From NCBI RefSeq assembly GCF_009707865.1, contig NZ_WMBA01000023.1:38546-102545 (forward strand): DNA of 64,000 nt. The letters run 5' to 3'. Shown in pieces: positions 18,188 to 27,158 of the stretch. The stretch is from Amycolatopsis pithecellobii. Lineage in GTDB: Bacteria > Actinomycetota > Actinomycetes > Mycobacteriales > Pseudonocardiaceae. Below the pieces are notes generated by a model. It was not told the origin of the DNA. It did not search any database and was given only the letters and a program-made list of their open reading frames with translations. The first letter of the stretch is position 1, and every line of letters begins with the position of its first letter. A program made the translations under genes and the position numbers.

Positions 18188-20824
18188 TTATTGCCTTCCG
18201 CTCTTGGATTTTATGGCGGCTGCGTCAGTTTTGTCAATGGACACTAACTCGATCTGACGGATTTTGCGGCGCGCACGCCGGCCGGCCCTCGCCCGGATAC
18301 CGTGGCTGTAGAGCGCGAGTGCGAGCACCGTGAGCCCGCCCGTGAGAATGACGTTCCAGCCCTCGCCGAGCCCGAGCGTGGTCGGCAGCGTCAAGCCGAG
18401 CGCAAGCAGGACCGAGCCGAGGGCACAGCCGGCGAAGGTGCCCCGGCCACCGAGCAGGCTCGCCCCACCCACGATCGGCGCGGCGACCGCGAGCAGCACA
18501 TACGGGTCGCCGACCGTCGGGTCACCGACTCCGACCTGCCCCGCGAGGATCACCCCGGCCAGACCGGCGAGCACCCCGCACAGCACGTAGCTGAGCCGGC
18601 GCAACCGCGGCGCACGCACCCCGAGCCGGTAGGCGAACCGGGCGTCGAGCCCGACCGCACGCAGGCGCAGGCCTGCGCCGGTCGAGCGCAGCAGCCGGTC
18701 CGCGACCACGAACAACACGCACAGCACCACGAGCGGCAGGGGGAAGACCCAGACCGGCGCCGTGAGCAACTCGGTCAACCCGGGGTCGATGACGCCGTCG
18801 GGTGTCGGCCGCAGCGCGAGACCGATCCCCTGCAGGAGCCCCAATGTCGCGATCGTCGCGATCACCGACGGCACCCGCAGTCGCTCGATCAGCATCGAGT
18901 TGCCGATTCCGGCCAGTGCGCCCGTGCCGATCCCGACCGCCAGAGCGAGGGGCAGCGCCACCGCCGACGCGCTCTGCACCCAGAAAGACAGCACGCAGAC
19001 GGTCGCGCTCATCGTGCCGCCGACCGAGATGTCGATCCCGCCGATGTACATGACCACAAACTGGGCCGCCGCGATCGCGGCCAGCGGCGCCGCCAGCAGG
19101 AGCACGTTGTAAACCCCGGCCGCGGTGAGAAAACTGCTCTCCTGGCTCTGCACATAGGCGCCGAGGAAGACCAGGGCGAGCGCCAGTAGCCCGAGCCGCG
19201 TCGCATCCGGGTGCCGGCCGAGCGCCGCGCGCAGCCGTGCCCTGCGCAGGGCGGGCACGGGCGGCTTCTGCCCGGGCGCCGTGGCGAGGCCGGGCCCGGT
19301 CGCGTGGCCGGTGAACGCGTGCACGATCCGGGTTTCGGAGGACTGCTCGCCGTCGAACTCGGCGACGATCCGGCCCCGGGAAAGGACGATCACCCGGTCG
19401 CAGAGACCGGCCAGCTCCGCCGCGTCGGACGAGACGACCACCACCGCGAGCCCGTCCTCGGCGCCGCGGCGCAGCATCCGGTAGATGTCCAGGCGCGAGC
19501 GGACGTCGACGCCCTGGGTCGGCTCGTCGCACAGCAGCACGCGCGGCCGGGTCTCGAGCACCTTCGCGATGGCGACCTTCTGCTGGTTCCCGCCCGACAG
19601 CGACGTCATCGGATCCTCCGGCGAGCCGAGGCGGACGCCGTATCGCTCGACGCTCTCCCGCACCTGCCGGTCCTCGCGGCGCCGGGTGACGACCCCGGCG
19701 CGGGACAGCTTGCCCAGCACGCCGAGGACGAGGTTCTCGCGGATCGGCAGGTTCTGGTGCAGTGACGCGCCGCGCCGGTCGGAGGAGAGGTAGGCGACGC
19801 CGGCGGACCAGGCCTGGCTCTGCGTGCTGACAGGGCGGCCGTCGACCGACAGATCGCCGTGCGGGCCATCGACCACGGCGAGACCTTCGAGCAGCTGGAG
19901 TTGGCCGTTGCCGGCGGCACCGGCGATCCCGACGATCTCGCCGCGGCGCAGCCGCAGGTCGATCGGCCCGTACCCGGTCCCGCTGAGCGAGCGAGCGTCC
20001 AATACGACCTCGCCGGCCTCCCCGGTCCGCGCGGGGAACTCGATGTCGATGCTGCGCCCGGCCATGAGTTCCACCAGTGCGGCCTGATCGATCGCGGCGG
20101 GTTCGTAGGTGCCGCGATACCGGCCGTCGCGCAGCACCGAGATCCGGTCCGCGACGCGGAAGACCTCCGAAAGGCGGTGAGTGACCAGCAAGACCGCGCA
20201 GCCGTCCGCGGCGGCGTCGCGCATCAGATCGAGAGCGACGTCGACGCCCGCGGCGTCGAGTGCGGACGTCGCTTCGTCCAGCAGCAGTACGGCCGGCCGC
20301 GCCATCATCGCGCGAGCGATGTCGAACAGCTGACGGTCGGCGGCCGAGAGCTTGCCGGCCTGAAGCCCGGGCGCCAGGTGCCCGAGGCCGAACGCCGCGA
20401 GCCGCTCCGCGGCCCATCCGCCCACTTGGCGGTACGACGGCCGCCCCGACGGCGGCGTGCCCAGGAACAGGTTCTGCGCCACCGAGAGTTCGGGAATCAC
20501 CGACCCGTCCTGGAACACCGTCAGCGCACCATGGCGCTGCGACTCCCACGGCGTGTGCTGCCGGCAGGGTGCGCCGGCGATCTCGACGCCGCCGGTGTCG
20601 GGGATGACGGTGCCGCTGACGATGCCGACCAGGGTCGACTTGCCCGAGCCGTTCTCTCCGACCAGGGCATGAACCTCGCCGGGTACGAGCTCGAGGGTCA
20701 CCGACTCCAGCGCCCTGACCGCGCCGTAGCGCTTACCGACGTCGGTCACGCGCAGCGCAGGCGCTGCCGGTGCGGCGGCGGGACCCGGCCGGGTGCCCTG
20801 GAGCGGGGTCGTTTCGTTCGTCAT
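18188..20824 (-). CDS. Fused ribose-class ABC importer: two ATPase domains plus permease
   Basis: An 878-residue chain. The first nucleotide-binding domain (about 24-250) has Walker A GENGSGKST (56-64) and Walker B VLLLDEATSALD. The second (about 270-500) has a degenerate Walker A (GAAGNGQLQ) but an intact signature LSGGNQQKV and Walker B LLCDEPTQGVD, exactly the RbsA/MglA pattern. An RbsC-like membrane domain follows (about 540-830), with the IDISVGGTM signature and about ten hydrophobic segments. In most bacteria these are two proteins. It works with the binding protein at 20837 and a second permease at 22124. The substrate is unknown; the co-transcribed enzymes suggest an aromatic or ketone-precursor molecule, perhaps a glycoside. 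Confidence 0.9.
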   Translation of the reverse strand: MTNETTPLQGTRPGPAAAPAAPALRVTDVGKRYGAVRALESVTLELVPGEVHALVGENGSGKSTLVGIVSGTVIPDTGGVEIAGAPCRQHTPWESQRHGALTVFQDGSVIPELSVAQNLFLGTPPSGRPSYRQVGGWAAERLAAFGLGHLAPGLQAGKLSAADRQLFDIARAMMARPAVLLLDEATSALDAAGVDVALDLMRDAAADGCAVLLVTHRLSEVFRVADRISVLRDGRYRGTYEPAAIDQAALVELMAGRSIDIEFPARTGEAGEVVLDARSLSGTGYGPIDLRLRRGEIVGIAGAAGNGQLQLLEGLAVVDGPHGDLSVDGRPVSTQSQAWSAGVAYLSSDRRGASLHQNLPIRENLVLGVLGKLSRAGVVTRRREDRQVRESVERYGVRLGSPEDPMTSLSGGNQQKVAIAKVLETRPRVLLCDEPTQGVDVRSRLDIYRMLRRGAEDGLAVVVVSSDAAELAGLCDRVIVLSRGRIVAEFDGEQSSETRIVHAFTGHATGPGLATAPGQKPPVPALRRARLRAALGRHPDATRLGLLALALVFLGAYVQSQESSFLTAAGVYNVLLLAAPLAAIAAAQFVVMYIGGIDISVGGTMSATVCVLSFWVQSASAVALPLALAVGIGTGALAGIGNSMLIERLRVPSVIATIATLGLLQGIGLALRPTPDGVIDPGLTELLTAPVWVFPLPLVVLCVLFVVADRLLRSTGAGLRLRAVGLDARFAYRLGVRAPRLRRLSYVLCGVLAGLAGVILAGQVGVGDPTVGDPYVLLAVAAPIVGGASLLGGRGTFAGCALGSVLLALGLTLPTTLGLGEGWNVILTGGLTVLALALYSHGIRARAGRRARRKIRQIELVSIDKTDAAAIKSKSGRQ

Positions 20825-20836
20825 GTCACCGCTCCC

Positions 20837-22081
20837 CTACCTGGCCGCGAGCATCTTGTCGGTGAGCACGTCGGGCACCAGCGCGGGACCCGGGTACTCC
20901 GCCGGCTTGCTCTTGTCGCAGTCGCTGTCGGTGACCTCGAAGAACGGCAGGGGGAATACGACGGAATCCGCCACCTTCTCCCCGCCCGCGGCCCGGACGC
21001 TCGCGTCGACCGCGATCCGCGCGGACCAGTTCGCCGAGTTCGTGAAGAACAGCGGGTATGGCTTCTCCGCCCGCTGGCAGGCGGCCGCATTGCTCTCTGT
21101 CGTGGTGATGATCGCCGGGACGTCCTTCCCGGCCGCCCGGTAGGCGTTGACGATGCTCGGCACGGTGTTCGCGTAGCTGTAGAGGATCGCCTTCGCGGGT
21201 TTGCCCGAGGCGATGAGCGCGGACGCCGCCCGCTGTGTCCCCGCTGCCGTGTAGTCGGTCGCCTCGTTGAACACGGTGTCCACCCCCGCATCCGCGACGC
21301 ACGCCTTCACCTTGGCGTCCTGTGGATTGCCGGCCAGGCCGTCGAAGTAGGCGATGGGCCCCTTCGCCGCAACGGCCTTCTGGACGGTCTCCGCCATCGC
21401 CTTCCCGGTCGCACACAGGTCGTATTGCACCCGCGTCGTGTACGCGTTGGCCGGGGCGTTTTCCATGTCGCCCAGGTAGGTCGAGACGGCGGCACCCTGC
21501 CGTCGGGCCGTGGCGAGCGCTGTGTATGCGGCCGGGCCGAACTCGTTGATGGTGATGATCGCCTTGGCGCCCTGCGCGGTCAGCGTCCGCAGGTTGGCCT
21601 GGTAGGTCGCCAGGTCCAAGTTCGCGTCGGTGTAGATGTACTTCCCGATTTCGGGATGGGTCAGCGCCTGCAGGATCACGTTCATCTTCGTGAACTGCCG
21701 CCAGGTGTTGCCACCGAACGGATCGGCCTGCCCCAGCGTCAGCGGGCCGTTGCCCAAGGTGCAGGAGGTCGCCTTCCAGCACTCGTACGCCTTGTCGATC
21801 TGGGCAGGCGTGAGGGTGCGACTCGCCCGTGCCAACGCGTCCCGCATGAGTGGCGGCAGTGTCGAGGCCTTGATGTCGCCCGTGCTCAGCGCCTGGTCGA
21901 CGGTCTTCTGCAGCTCGTCCTCCGGCACGCTGACCTCACTTGCGGAGCCGGCGCCCGCCGGCACCGGCGCCGCGGAGCCGCCAGGCTTCACCGCACCGCA
22001 TCCGGCGACGAGCACGACGAGAACCGCCGCGGTCAGGCCGGGCCAACCCCGCCGCACGATGGATCTTCCGATGAACGACAT
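20837..22081 (-). CDS. ABC transporter substrate-binding lipoprotein
   Basis: A 414-residue secreted binding protein. The N-terminus has basic residues, a hydrophobic stretch and a lipobox VAGC with the lipidated Cys28. The mature part looks like a type I periplasmic binding protein of the sugar class (about 90-400), somewhat longer than RbsB. It lies 12 bp upstream of the ATPase/permease fusion and 42 bp after the second permease in one minus-strand transcript. Confidence 0.88.
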   Translation of the reverse strand: MSFIGRSIVRRGWPGLTAAVLVVLVAGCGAVKPGGSAAPVPAGAGSASEVSVPEDELQKTVDQALSTGDIKASTLPPLMRDALARASRTLTPAQIDKAYECWKATSCTLGNGPLTLGQADPFGGNTWRQFTKMNVILQALTHPEIGKYIYTDANLDLATYQANLRTLTAQGAKAIITINEFGPAAYTALATARRQGAAVSTYLGDMENAPANAYTTRVQYDLCATGKAMAETVQKAVAAKGPIAYFDGLAGNPQDAKVKACVADAGVDTVFNEATDYTAAGTQRAASALIASGKPAKAILYSYANTVPSIVNAYRAAGKDVPAIITTTESNAAACQRAEKPYPLFFTNSANWSARIAVDASVRAAGGEKVADSVVFPLPFFEVTDSDCDKSKPAEYPGPALVPDVLTDKMLAAR

Positions 22082-22123
22082 ACGTCCTCCTGGAGATACA
22101 GGAACTGTGAGTGGGGCCGACGG

Positions 22124-23155
22124 TCAGGCGGCGAGGCGGCGCAGCGCGCGGCCGATCTCCGCGCGGTGGCGGACGACGTTGATGAGGGACAGCCCGAGCG
22201 CCAGGACGGCGCCCTGGACGATGAGGCGGGCGCCCGCCGACAGGCCCAGCACCCGCAGGTCGAAATCCAGCACCGTGACGAAAACGGCGCCCATCAGGGT
22301 CGCGATGGGGCTGACCCGCCCGCCGGTCAGCGCGGCTCCGCCGAGCACCACCGCGACCACACTGGTCAGCAGATACGGCTCCCCCAGCGTCAGGTCCGGG
22401 GTGCCCGTCTGCCCGGCGGCCAGCAGGCCGCCGACGCCGTATACGAGCGCGGCGACCACGTACGCGGCCATGCGATAGAGCGACGCGCGGATCCCCGTCA
22501 GCACCGCCGCCCGCTTGGCGGTACTGACGGCGACCAGGCGGCGCCCGGCCACCACGCGGTGCAGGAAGAACGTCGCGAGCACGGCCAGCGCGACCGAGGC
22601 GAGCAGGATGCCGCTCACCCCGCCGATGCCGGCGGTCGCCCACGCGGCGAGGTTGTCCGGCACCCGCTGCACCTGGGGAACGGCACCGCGGTAGAGCTGC
22701 GTGCAGCCGAGCACGAGCTGACCGACCGCCAGTGTGACCACCAGCGAGTTCAGTCCCAGACCCTCGACCAGTATTCCGTTCACGAGGCCGATCAGGACGC
22801 ACACCCCGGCGCAGAGGACGACGGCCCCGAACAGCCCGCCGTCCGCGCCCTTCGGCTGCTCGAGGACGATCGCGCCGACCCACGTCATCGTCCCGGGCAG
22901 GCTGAGGTCGATACCACCCGTGCTGATCACGAACGCCTGCCCGACGGCGACGAGCACCAGGATTCCGATCAAGGGAGTCAGGGTCGACAGTGACCCCCGC
23001 GAGAAGAAGCCATCGGTGACGACGAGCTGCGAGATAGCCGTCAGCAGCACGACAGCACCGGTGATGACAAGCGTGGGGGTGGGCCGGATGGCACGTGCCA
23101 CGGCCGTCCCCTGCAATGGGTTTCGCTGTACACGGTTCATGGACACGTTCGGCAC
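22124..23155 (-). CDS. Ribose-class ABC transporter permease
   Basis: A 343-residue RbsC-like membrane protein with about nine to ten hydrophobic helices. The signature VISTGGIDLSLPGTM is near residues 75-89 and a second conserved GGAALTGGR is near 265. The longest reading starts at GTG 23155 with AGG about 6 bp upstream; ATG 23140 is an alternative without a clear ribosome site. It is the promoter-proximal gene of the 10.6-23.2 kb block. With the permease half of the fusion it may form a heterodimeric channel. Confidence 0.88.
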   Translation of the reverse strand: MPNVSMNRVQRNPLQGTAVARAIRPTPTLVITGAVVLLTAISQLVVTDGFFSRGSLSTLTPLIGILVLVAVGQAFVISTGGIDLSLPGTMTWVGAIVLEQPKGADGGLFGAVVLCAGVCVLIGLVNGILVEGLGLNSLVVTLAVGQLVLGCTQLYRGAVPQVQRVPDNLAAWATAGIGGVSGILLASVALAVLATFFLHRVVAGRRLVAVSTAKRAAVLTGIRASLYRMAAYVVAALVYGVGGLLAAGQTGTPDLTLGEPYLLTSVVAVVLGGAALTGGRVSPIATLMGAVFVTVLDFDLRVLGLSAGARLIVQGAVLALGLSLINVVRHRAEIGRALRRLAA

Positions 23156-23396
23156 CTTTGCCTGGTCACATGTACTTGATCACTAACGAGGTTCGCTCGT
23201 CTCTCGGCTCGGAAGATTAGGTCGATGCTCAGCCGCGTGTCAAGCACTACTAACTCGAACTCGGAGTAGCTACAGTGGCCTCGAGCAGGAAATATCCGGG
23301 AAATCGGGCCACGGTAGGGAAGAGGCGTTCACGTGAAACCCCCAAACGCGGAGTGGCGCTCGCGAGGGCGGATGTCACCGCCCCGCTTTTCCGGTT
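23156..23396. promoter_or_regulatory. Divergent control region between transporter operon and double-TetR regulator
   Basis: A 241-bp gap that is more AT-rich near the permease side. It contains an interrupted dyad at 23247-23269 (CTACT ... AGTAG) whose centre carries a direct repeat AACTCG-AACTCG. Such an arrangement suits a regulator with two DNA-binding domains, like the protein encoded to the right, but that link is inference. No clear sigma-70 -35/-10 pair was found. Confidence 0.4.
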
Positions 23397-24674
23397 GTGC
23401 CCCGCGGCTTGGTAGCATCGGGTCGCAAAGCGCGATACCGACCGGGTCGCGGAGAACGCGATGGTCCTGGGCGGGATTTCTTGAAATCTGCAGCTGCCAG
23501 AGGTACTCCGGCTTCACGTCGTCCCCGGGATCGGGGAACCCAGATCGCGACCATCGCCAGCGAACTCTTCGCCGAGCGGGGCTACCAGTCCGTGACGATG
23601 GAGGACATCGCGGAGGCCGCGGGGATCACGCCTCGCGCCATCTACCGGCACTACGAGAACAAGCAGGCGCTCCTGGCCCATGTGGTGCTGAGGGAGCAGC
23701 GGCCCGTCATCGAGGTGGTCGAACGGCTCTCGAAGGACTCCACCGGAGTTCCCGTCAAGGACAGGCTCACGGCACTGGCCGAGGTCAGCCTGGACAACCG
23801 GCGGTTGTCGGTGCTGTGGCAGCGAGAGGCCCGGCATCTCAAGGGCGAAGACTTCACCCTGCTCCGCGAGCGCACGAAGATGCTCGCGGACCAGTACATC
23901 CCGTTGCTGCTCCTTCCCGAGCGAACCGACCTGGACCCCCACACGGCCCAGTTGCGGGTGTGGGCCATCGGCAGCATCGTCAGCAGCCCGGCGTACTTCG
24001 ACTTCACGATCTCTCGCGCGCAGCTCGTGAGCGAGCTGGTCGACGCCGCGCACCGGGTCATTCTGGCCGAGCCTGCGCGAAGCTCGCCCCGACGTCGAGT
24101 CCCGGAGGTTCGACGTACCCCCGGTTCCCGGCGCGAACAGCTGATCGCGGCGGCGGCGAATGCCTTCCGGCGTCATGGGTATGCCGGCGTCAGCATCGAC
24201 GACATCGGCAGCGAGGTCGGCGTCGTCGGACCGGCGCTCTATCGGTACTTCGACAACAAGGCCGACATCCTGGCCGCGGCCGCAACGCGGCTCAGCGAGT
24301 GGCGTGCGCTCGAGACCGTGCGGACCCTCGCCAGGGAATCCCGATCGGACAAGGTGATCGGCAGCCTGATCGACGGTTATGTGGGCCTGGCAACCGAGTT
24401 CCCGGACCTCGTCGCGTTGTCCTTGACCGAACGGCTCTTCTTGCCGCCGGAGGTGCGCGAGCGCCTGCACCGGGCGTATTCGGAGAACCTCGCGGAATGG
24501 CAGCGGTGGCTCGTCGAGGCCCGTCCGGACCTGGAAGCGCCGCGAGCCGCCGTGCTGGTCAACGTCGCCAGAACGGTGATCGACGACTGCGTGCGGAACC
24601 GCAGGTTGCAGTCGAGCCCGAACTTCGAGCAGGAACTCAAATCGGTGGTCCACGCGACGCTCGGAATCGCGTGA
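23397..24674 (+). CDS. Tandem double-TetR transcriptional regulator
   Basis: A 425-residue protein with two complete TetR units in one chain. The first HTH is at about 48-95 (IASELFAERGYQSVTMEDIA, then ITPRAIYRHYENKQAL). The second is at about 247-295 (AANAFRRHGYAGVSIDDIG, then VVGPALYRYFDNKADIL). Each is followed by a helical ligand/dimerisation region. The longest start is GTG 23397 with no clear ribosome site; TTG 23481 is an alternative that still precedes the first HTH. It diverges from the transporter-carboxylase block and is its probable regulator. Confidence 0.87.
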   Translation: MPRGLVASGRKARYRPGRGERDGPGRDFLKSAAARGTPASRRPRDRGTQIATIASELFAERGYQSVTMEDIAEAAGITPRAIYRHYENKQALLAHVVLREQRPVIEVVERLSKDSTGVPVKDRLTALAEVSLDNRRLSVLWQREARHLKGEDFTLLRERTKMLADQYIPLLLLPERTDLDPHTAQLRVWAIGSIVSSPAYFDFTISRAQLVSELVDAAHRVILAEPARSSPRRRVPEVRRTPGSRREQLIAAAANAFRRHGYAGVSIDDIGSEVGVVGPALYRYFDNKADILAAAATRLSEWRALETVRTLARESRSDKVIGSLIDGYVGLATEFPDLVALSLTERLFLPPEVRERLHRAYSENLAEWQRWLVEARPDLEAPRAAVLVNVARTVIDDCVRNRRLQSSPNFEQELKSVVHATLGIA

Positions 24675-24678
24675 GTTG

Positions 24679-25347
24679 TCACCGCCCCGCTGTCAGCCCA
24701 TCCAGAATGATGTCGATTCCGGCGAGGAACTCCGCGTGGTCGTCGTGGACGCGTAGTTGACCTGCCGCGCGTCGGAGGAATGAGTACTCGGCCGGGTCGA
24801 GGCTTTCCCAAAGGTCGGCGAGTGCGCCGACGATCTCGTGGCGTTTGTCGCCCGGCGCGGCGGACTGCGCGTTGCTCGCGTTCTGACTCGCCACCCCGAT
24901 GATGTAGCTCACCAGGGTCGATGCGGCGGTGAAGAGGGAGTTCTCGGCTACCCCCAGCCCTTCGACCCCGCGCCCGATCTGCTCCCACAGCCGGACCATG
25001 GCCGGCTGTGACGGCGCGGTGTGGAGCTGGGGGCCCAGCCACGGATGTTCGTCGATGGCGGTGAAGACGCCGAGGGCGACGGTCTGGATGGCGACGCGGG
25101 GCGGTGTCCCCGGCGCAGGTGAGGTCAGAGCCGGGGTGAGCGCGGCCACCGTGGCCGCGGCCAGCAGCTCGCGCTTGTTCGCGACATGCCACTGGATGGC
25201 GCCGTGACCGGTCCGCAGCTTGAGCGCCAGAGCCCGGAACGTGAGTCCGCCCTCGCCCTGGGCGTCGAGCAGCTCGATCGCGGCAGCGACGATGCGATCG
25301 CGGGTGAGCGCGGCGGATCGTGTGCCCGAGGATCGGCTCGTCGTCAT
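24679..25347 (-). CDS. TetR-family repressor of the adjacent Tet(X)-like monooxygenase
   Basis: A 222-residue TetR protein. The HTH is at about 15-60 (IVAAAIELLDAQGEGGLTFRAL, then TGHGAIQWHVANKRELL). A long C-terminal helical domain of TetR_C type follows. The ATG at 25347 has a G-rich ribosome site. Its start is 87 bp from the divergent flavin monooxygenase, and between them lies a perfect inverted repeat (25366-25405) of the kind TetR proteins bind. The layout copies tetR/tet resistance modules. Confidence 0.92.
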   Translation of the reverse strand: MTTSRSSGTRSAALTRDRIVAAAIELLDAQGEGGLTFRALALKLRTGHGAIQWHVANKRELLAAATVAALTPALTSPAPGTPPRVAIQTVALGVFTAIDEHPWLGPQLHTAPSQPAMVRLWEQIGRGVEGLGVAENSLFTAASTLVSYIIGVASQNASNAQSAAPGDKRHEIVGALADLWESLDPAEYSFLRRAAGQLRVHDDHAEFLAGIDIILDGLTAGR

Positions 25348-25365
25348 GCCCCCATCTTGACATGA

Positions 25366-25405
25366 CTGGCACGGCGTACCAACCTGGACTGGTACGCCGT
25401 GCCAG
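25366..25405. promoter_or_regulatory. Perfect 16-bp inverted repeat, TetR operator
   Basis: The left arm CTGGCACGGCGTACCA (25366-25381) is an exact reverse complement of the right arm (25390-25405), with an 8-bp spacer. It sits between the two divergent start codons (25347 and 25435), 18 bp from the repressor ATG, so binding would block both promoters. Assignment to the TetR at 24679 is by position. Confidence 0.85.
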
Positions 25406-25434
25406 ACTCTTGGCCGATCCGGAAGGAACCCGTC

Positions 25435-26556
25435 ATGACGACGCCAGTGACCATCATCGGAGCCGGACTGGGCGGCTTGACCCTCGCCCGGGTCCTCCAC
25501 CTGCACGGCATTCCCGCCACCGTCCACGAAGCGGAGCCATCGGCTGAGGCGCGCACGCAGGGCGGCCAGCTCGACATTCACGAGTACAACGGGCAGGTGG
25601 CTCTCGAGGCCGCCGGGCTCACCGCGGAGTTCCGCGCGATCATCCACGAGGGCGCCGAGGCGAGCCGGATCCTGGACCCGGGTGGCGCGGTCCTGTTCGC
25701 TGAGCCTGATGACGGCACCGGAGGTCGCCCGGAGGTGCTGCGCGGCGAGCTGCGCCGTGTCCTCCTCGATTCCCTGCCCGAGGGAACGGTGCAATGGGGC
25801 CGGAAACTCTCCGGCGTGACAGCACTGGGCGATGGCAGCCACGAGCTGAACTTCGACGACGGCTTCACCGTGACCACCACCGGCCTCCTCGTCGGCGCGG
25901 ATGGTGCCTGGTCGAAGGTCCGCCCCGTCCTCTCCACCGCAAAGCCGGTCTATGCCGGATTGACGGTCGTGGAGACCTACCTCTACGACGTCGACGAGCG
26001 CCACCCCGCCACAGCCGCCGCCGTGGGCGCCGGCGCGATGTACGCGCTGACACCAGGCGCCGGCATCACCGCACACCGCGAGGCGAACGGGGTGATCCAC
26101 ACCTATGTCCAGCTGGCGCGGCCCGAGGAGTGGTTTCAGGACATCGACTTCGCCGATCCCACCGCCGCGACCGCACGGATCGCCGCCGAGTTCGAGCGCT
26201 GGGCCCCCAAGCTACTCGCCCTCATCACCGATGGCGAGACGCCGCCGGTCAAGCGGACGATCCACACGTTGCCCGATGATCACAGCTGGGATCGCACGCC
26301 GGGCGCCACCCTCATCGGCGACGCCGCCCACCTGATGCCCCCGTCCGGTGAAGGCGCCAACCTGGCCATGCTCGACGGCGCCGAGCTCGCCCTCGCGCTG
26401 GCCGCACACCGCGACGACACCGAAACCGCGCTGACCGCCTTCGAGAAGGCGATGTTCGCCCGCAGCCATGCCGAGGCCGTCGACGCCCACCAGATCCAGG
26501 AGCTCTGCTTCGGTGACCGCGCCCCGCACAGCCTCATCGAGTTCTTTGGTAGTTAG
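25435..26556 (+). CDS. FAD-dependent monooxygenase, Tet(X)-like
   Basis: A 373-residue class A flavoprotein monooxygenase. It has GxGxxG as GAGLGG (9-14), the segment GGQLDIHEYNGQVAL that closely resembles Tet(X), LVGADGAWS for the second FAD motif and GDAAHLMPPSGEGAN (295-309) for the third. The ATG at 25435 has GGAAGGA 7 bp upstream. Tet(X) relatives hydroxylate tetracyclines, but many chromosomal homologues act on other aromatics. Control by a TetR with a strong operator suggests induction by the substrate. The stop codon lies inside the operator of the next gene. Confidence 0.9.
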   Translation: MTTPVTIIGAGLGGLTLARVLHLHGIPATVHEAEPSAEARTQGGQLDIHEYNGQVALEAAGLTAEFRAIIHEGAEASRILDPGGAVLFAEPDDGTGGRPEVLRGELRRVLLDSLPEGTVQWGRKLSGVTALGDGSHELNFDDGFTVTTTGLLVGADGAWSKVRPVLSTAKPVYAGLTVVETYLYDVDERHPATAAAVGAGAMYALTPGAGITAHREANGVIHTYVQLARPEEWFQDIDFADPTAATARIAAEFERWAPKLLALITDGETPPVKRTIHTLPDDHSWDRTPGATLIGDAAHLMPPSGEGANLAMLDGAELALALAAHRDDTETALTAFEKAMFARSHAEAVDAHQIQELCFGDRAPHSLIEFFGS

Positions 26557-26569
26557 TAACTGATAACTT
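26552..26569. promoter_or_regulatory. Operator copy A, shared with the methyltransferase promoter
   Basis: GTTAGTAACT-GA-TAACTT, starting 24 bp before the TetR ATG at 26576. The core GTTA-G-TAAC is palindromic. An almost identical 18-mer lies at 28067-28084 before the methyltransferase (16 of 18 positions equal). Two copies placed at the outer ends of a convergent TetR/methyltransferase pair suggest one regulator controlling both genes. Confidence 0.7.
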
Positions 26570-26575
26570 GTCACC

Positions 26576-27148
26576 ATGACTGAACGGATGAGCGGAGCCG
26601 CACGGCGTGCCCAGGTGCTGGACATTGCGGCTCGGGAGTTCGCGGAACACGGGTTGCACGGGGCTTCGACCGAAGCCATAGCGAGAGAAGCGGGGATCAC
26701 GCAAGCGTATGTCTTCCGGATGTTCGGAACGAAGAAGGCCCTGTTCCTGGAACTGGTCCGAGAGGCGTTCGAGCGTCTCGGCAACGCAATGCGAGTCGCA
26801 GGCCAAGGGAAGACTGGCCTGGCTGCACTCTCGGCGATGGGCGCCCAGTACTTCGACCTGCTTGCCGACCAGACCGCATTGTTGCTGCAACTTCAGGGCT
26901 TCGCCGCATGCGCGGATCCGGAAGTCCGGGACGTGGTGCGGGCGTGCTTCGCACGACTGTGGGACACGACCCAAGGCGGCACCGGGCTGGAACCATTGAC
27001 TGTCAAGGCGTTCCTCGCGTTCGGGACTCTGCTGAACGCTGGGGCCGCGATGGATATCGAACGAGTCGACGCGCCGTGGGCCGACGGCGTCCGCACCCGG
27101 GTCCAGTCCGGGTTGTTCGCACACATCACGTCCGAGGCAAACCGCTGA
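26576..27148 (+). CDS. TetR-family regulator
   Basis: A 190-residue TetR protein. The HTH covers about 10-58 (VLDIAAREFAEHGLHGAST, then ITQAYVFRMFGTKKALF). The C-terminal helical domain is of an uncharacterised ligand type. The ATG lies 7 bp after the operator at 26552-26569, so the gene is probably autoregulated and may be transcribed with a very short leader. It converges on the methyltransferase (10-bp gap), which has the same operator. Confidence 0.91.
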   Translation: MTERMSGAARRAQVLDIAAREFAEHGLHGASTEAIAREAGITQAYVFRMFGTKKALFLELVREAFERLGNAMRVAGQGKTGLAALSAMGAQYFDLLADQTALLLQLQGFAACADPEVRDVVRACFARLWDTTQGGTGLEPLTVKAFLAFGTLLNAGAAMDIERVDAPWADGVRTRVQSGLFAHITSEANR

Positions 27149-27158
27149 TGCGAGCCAT

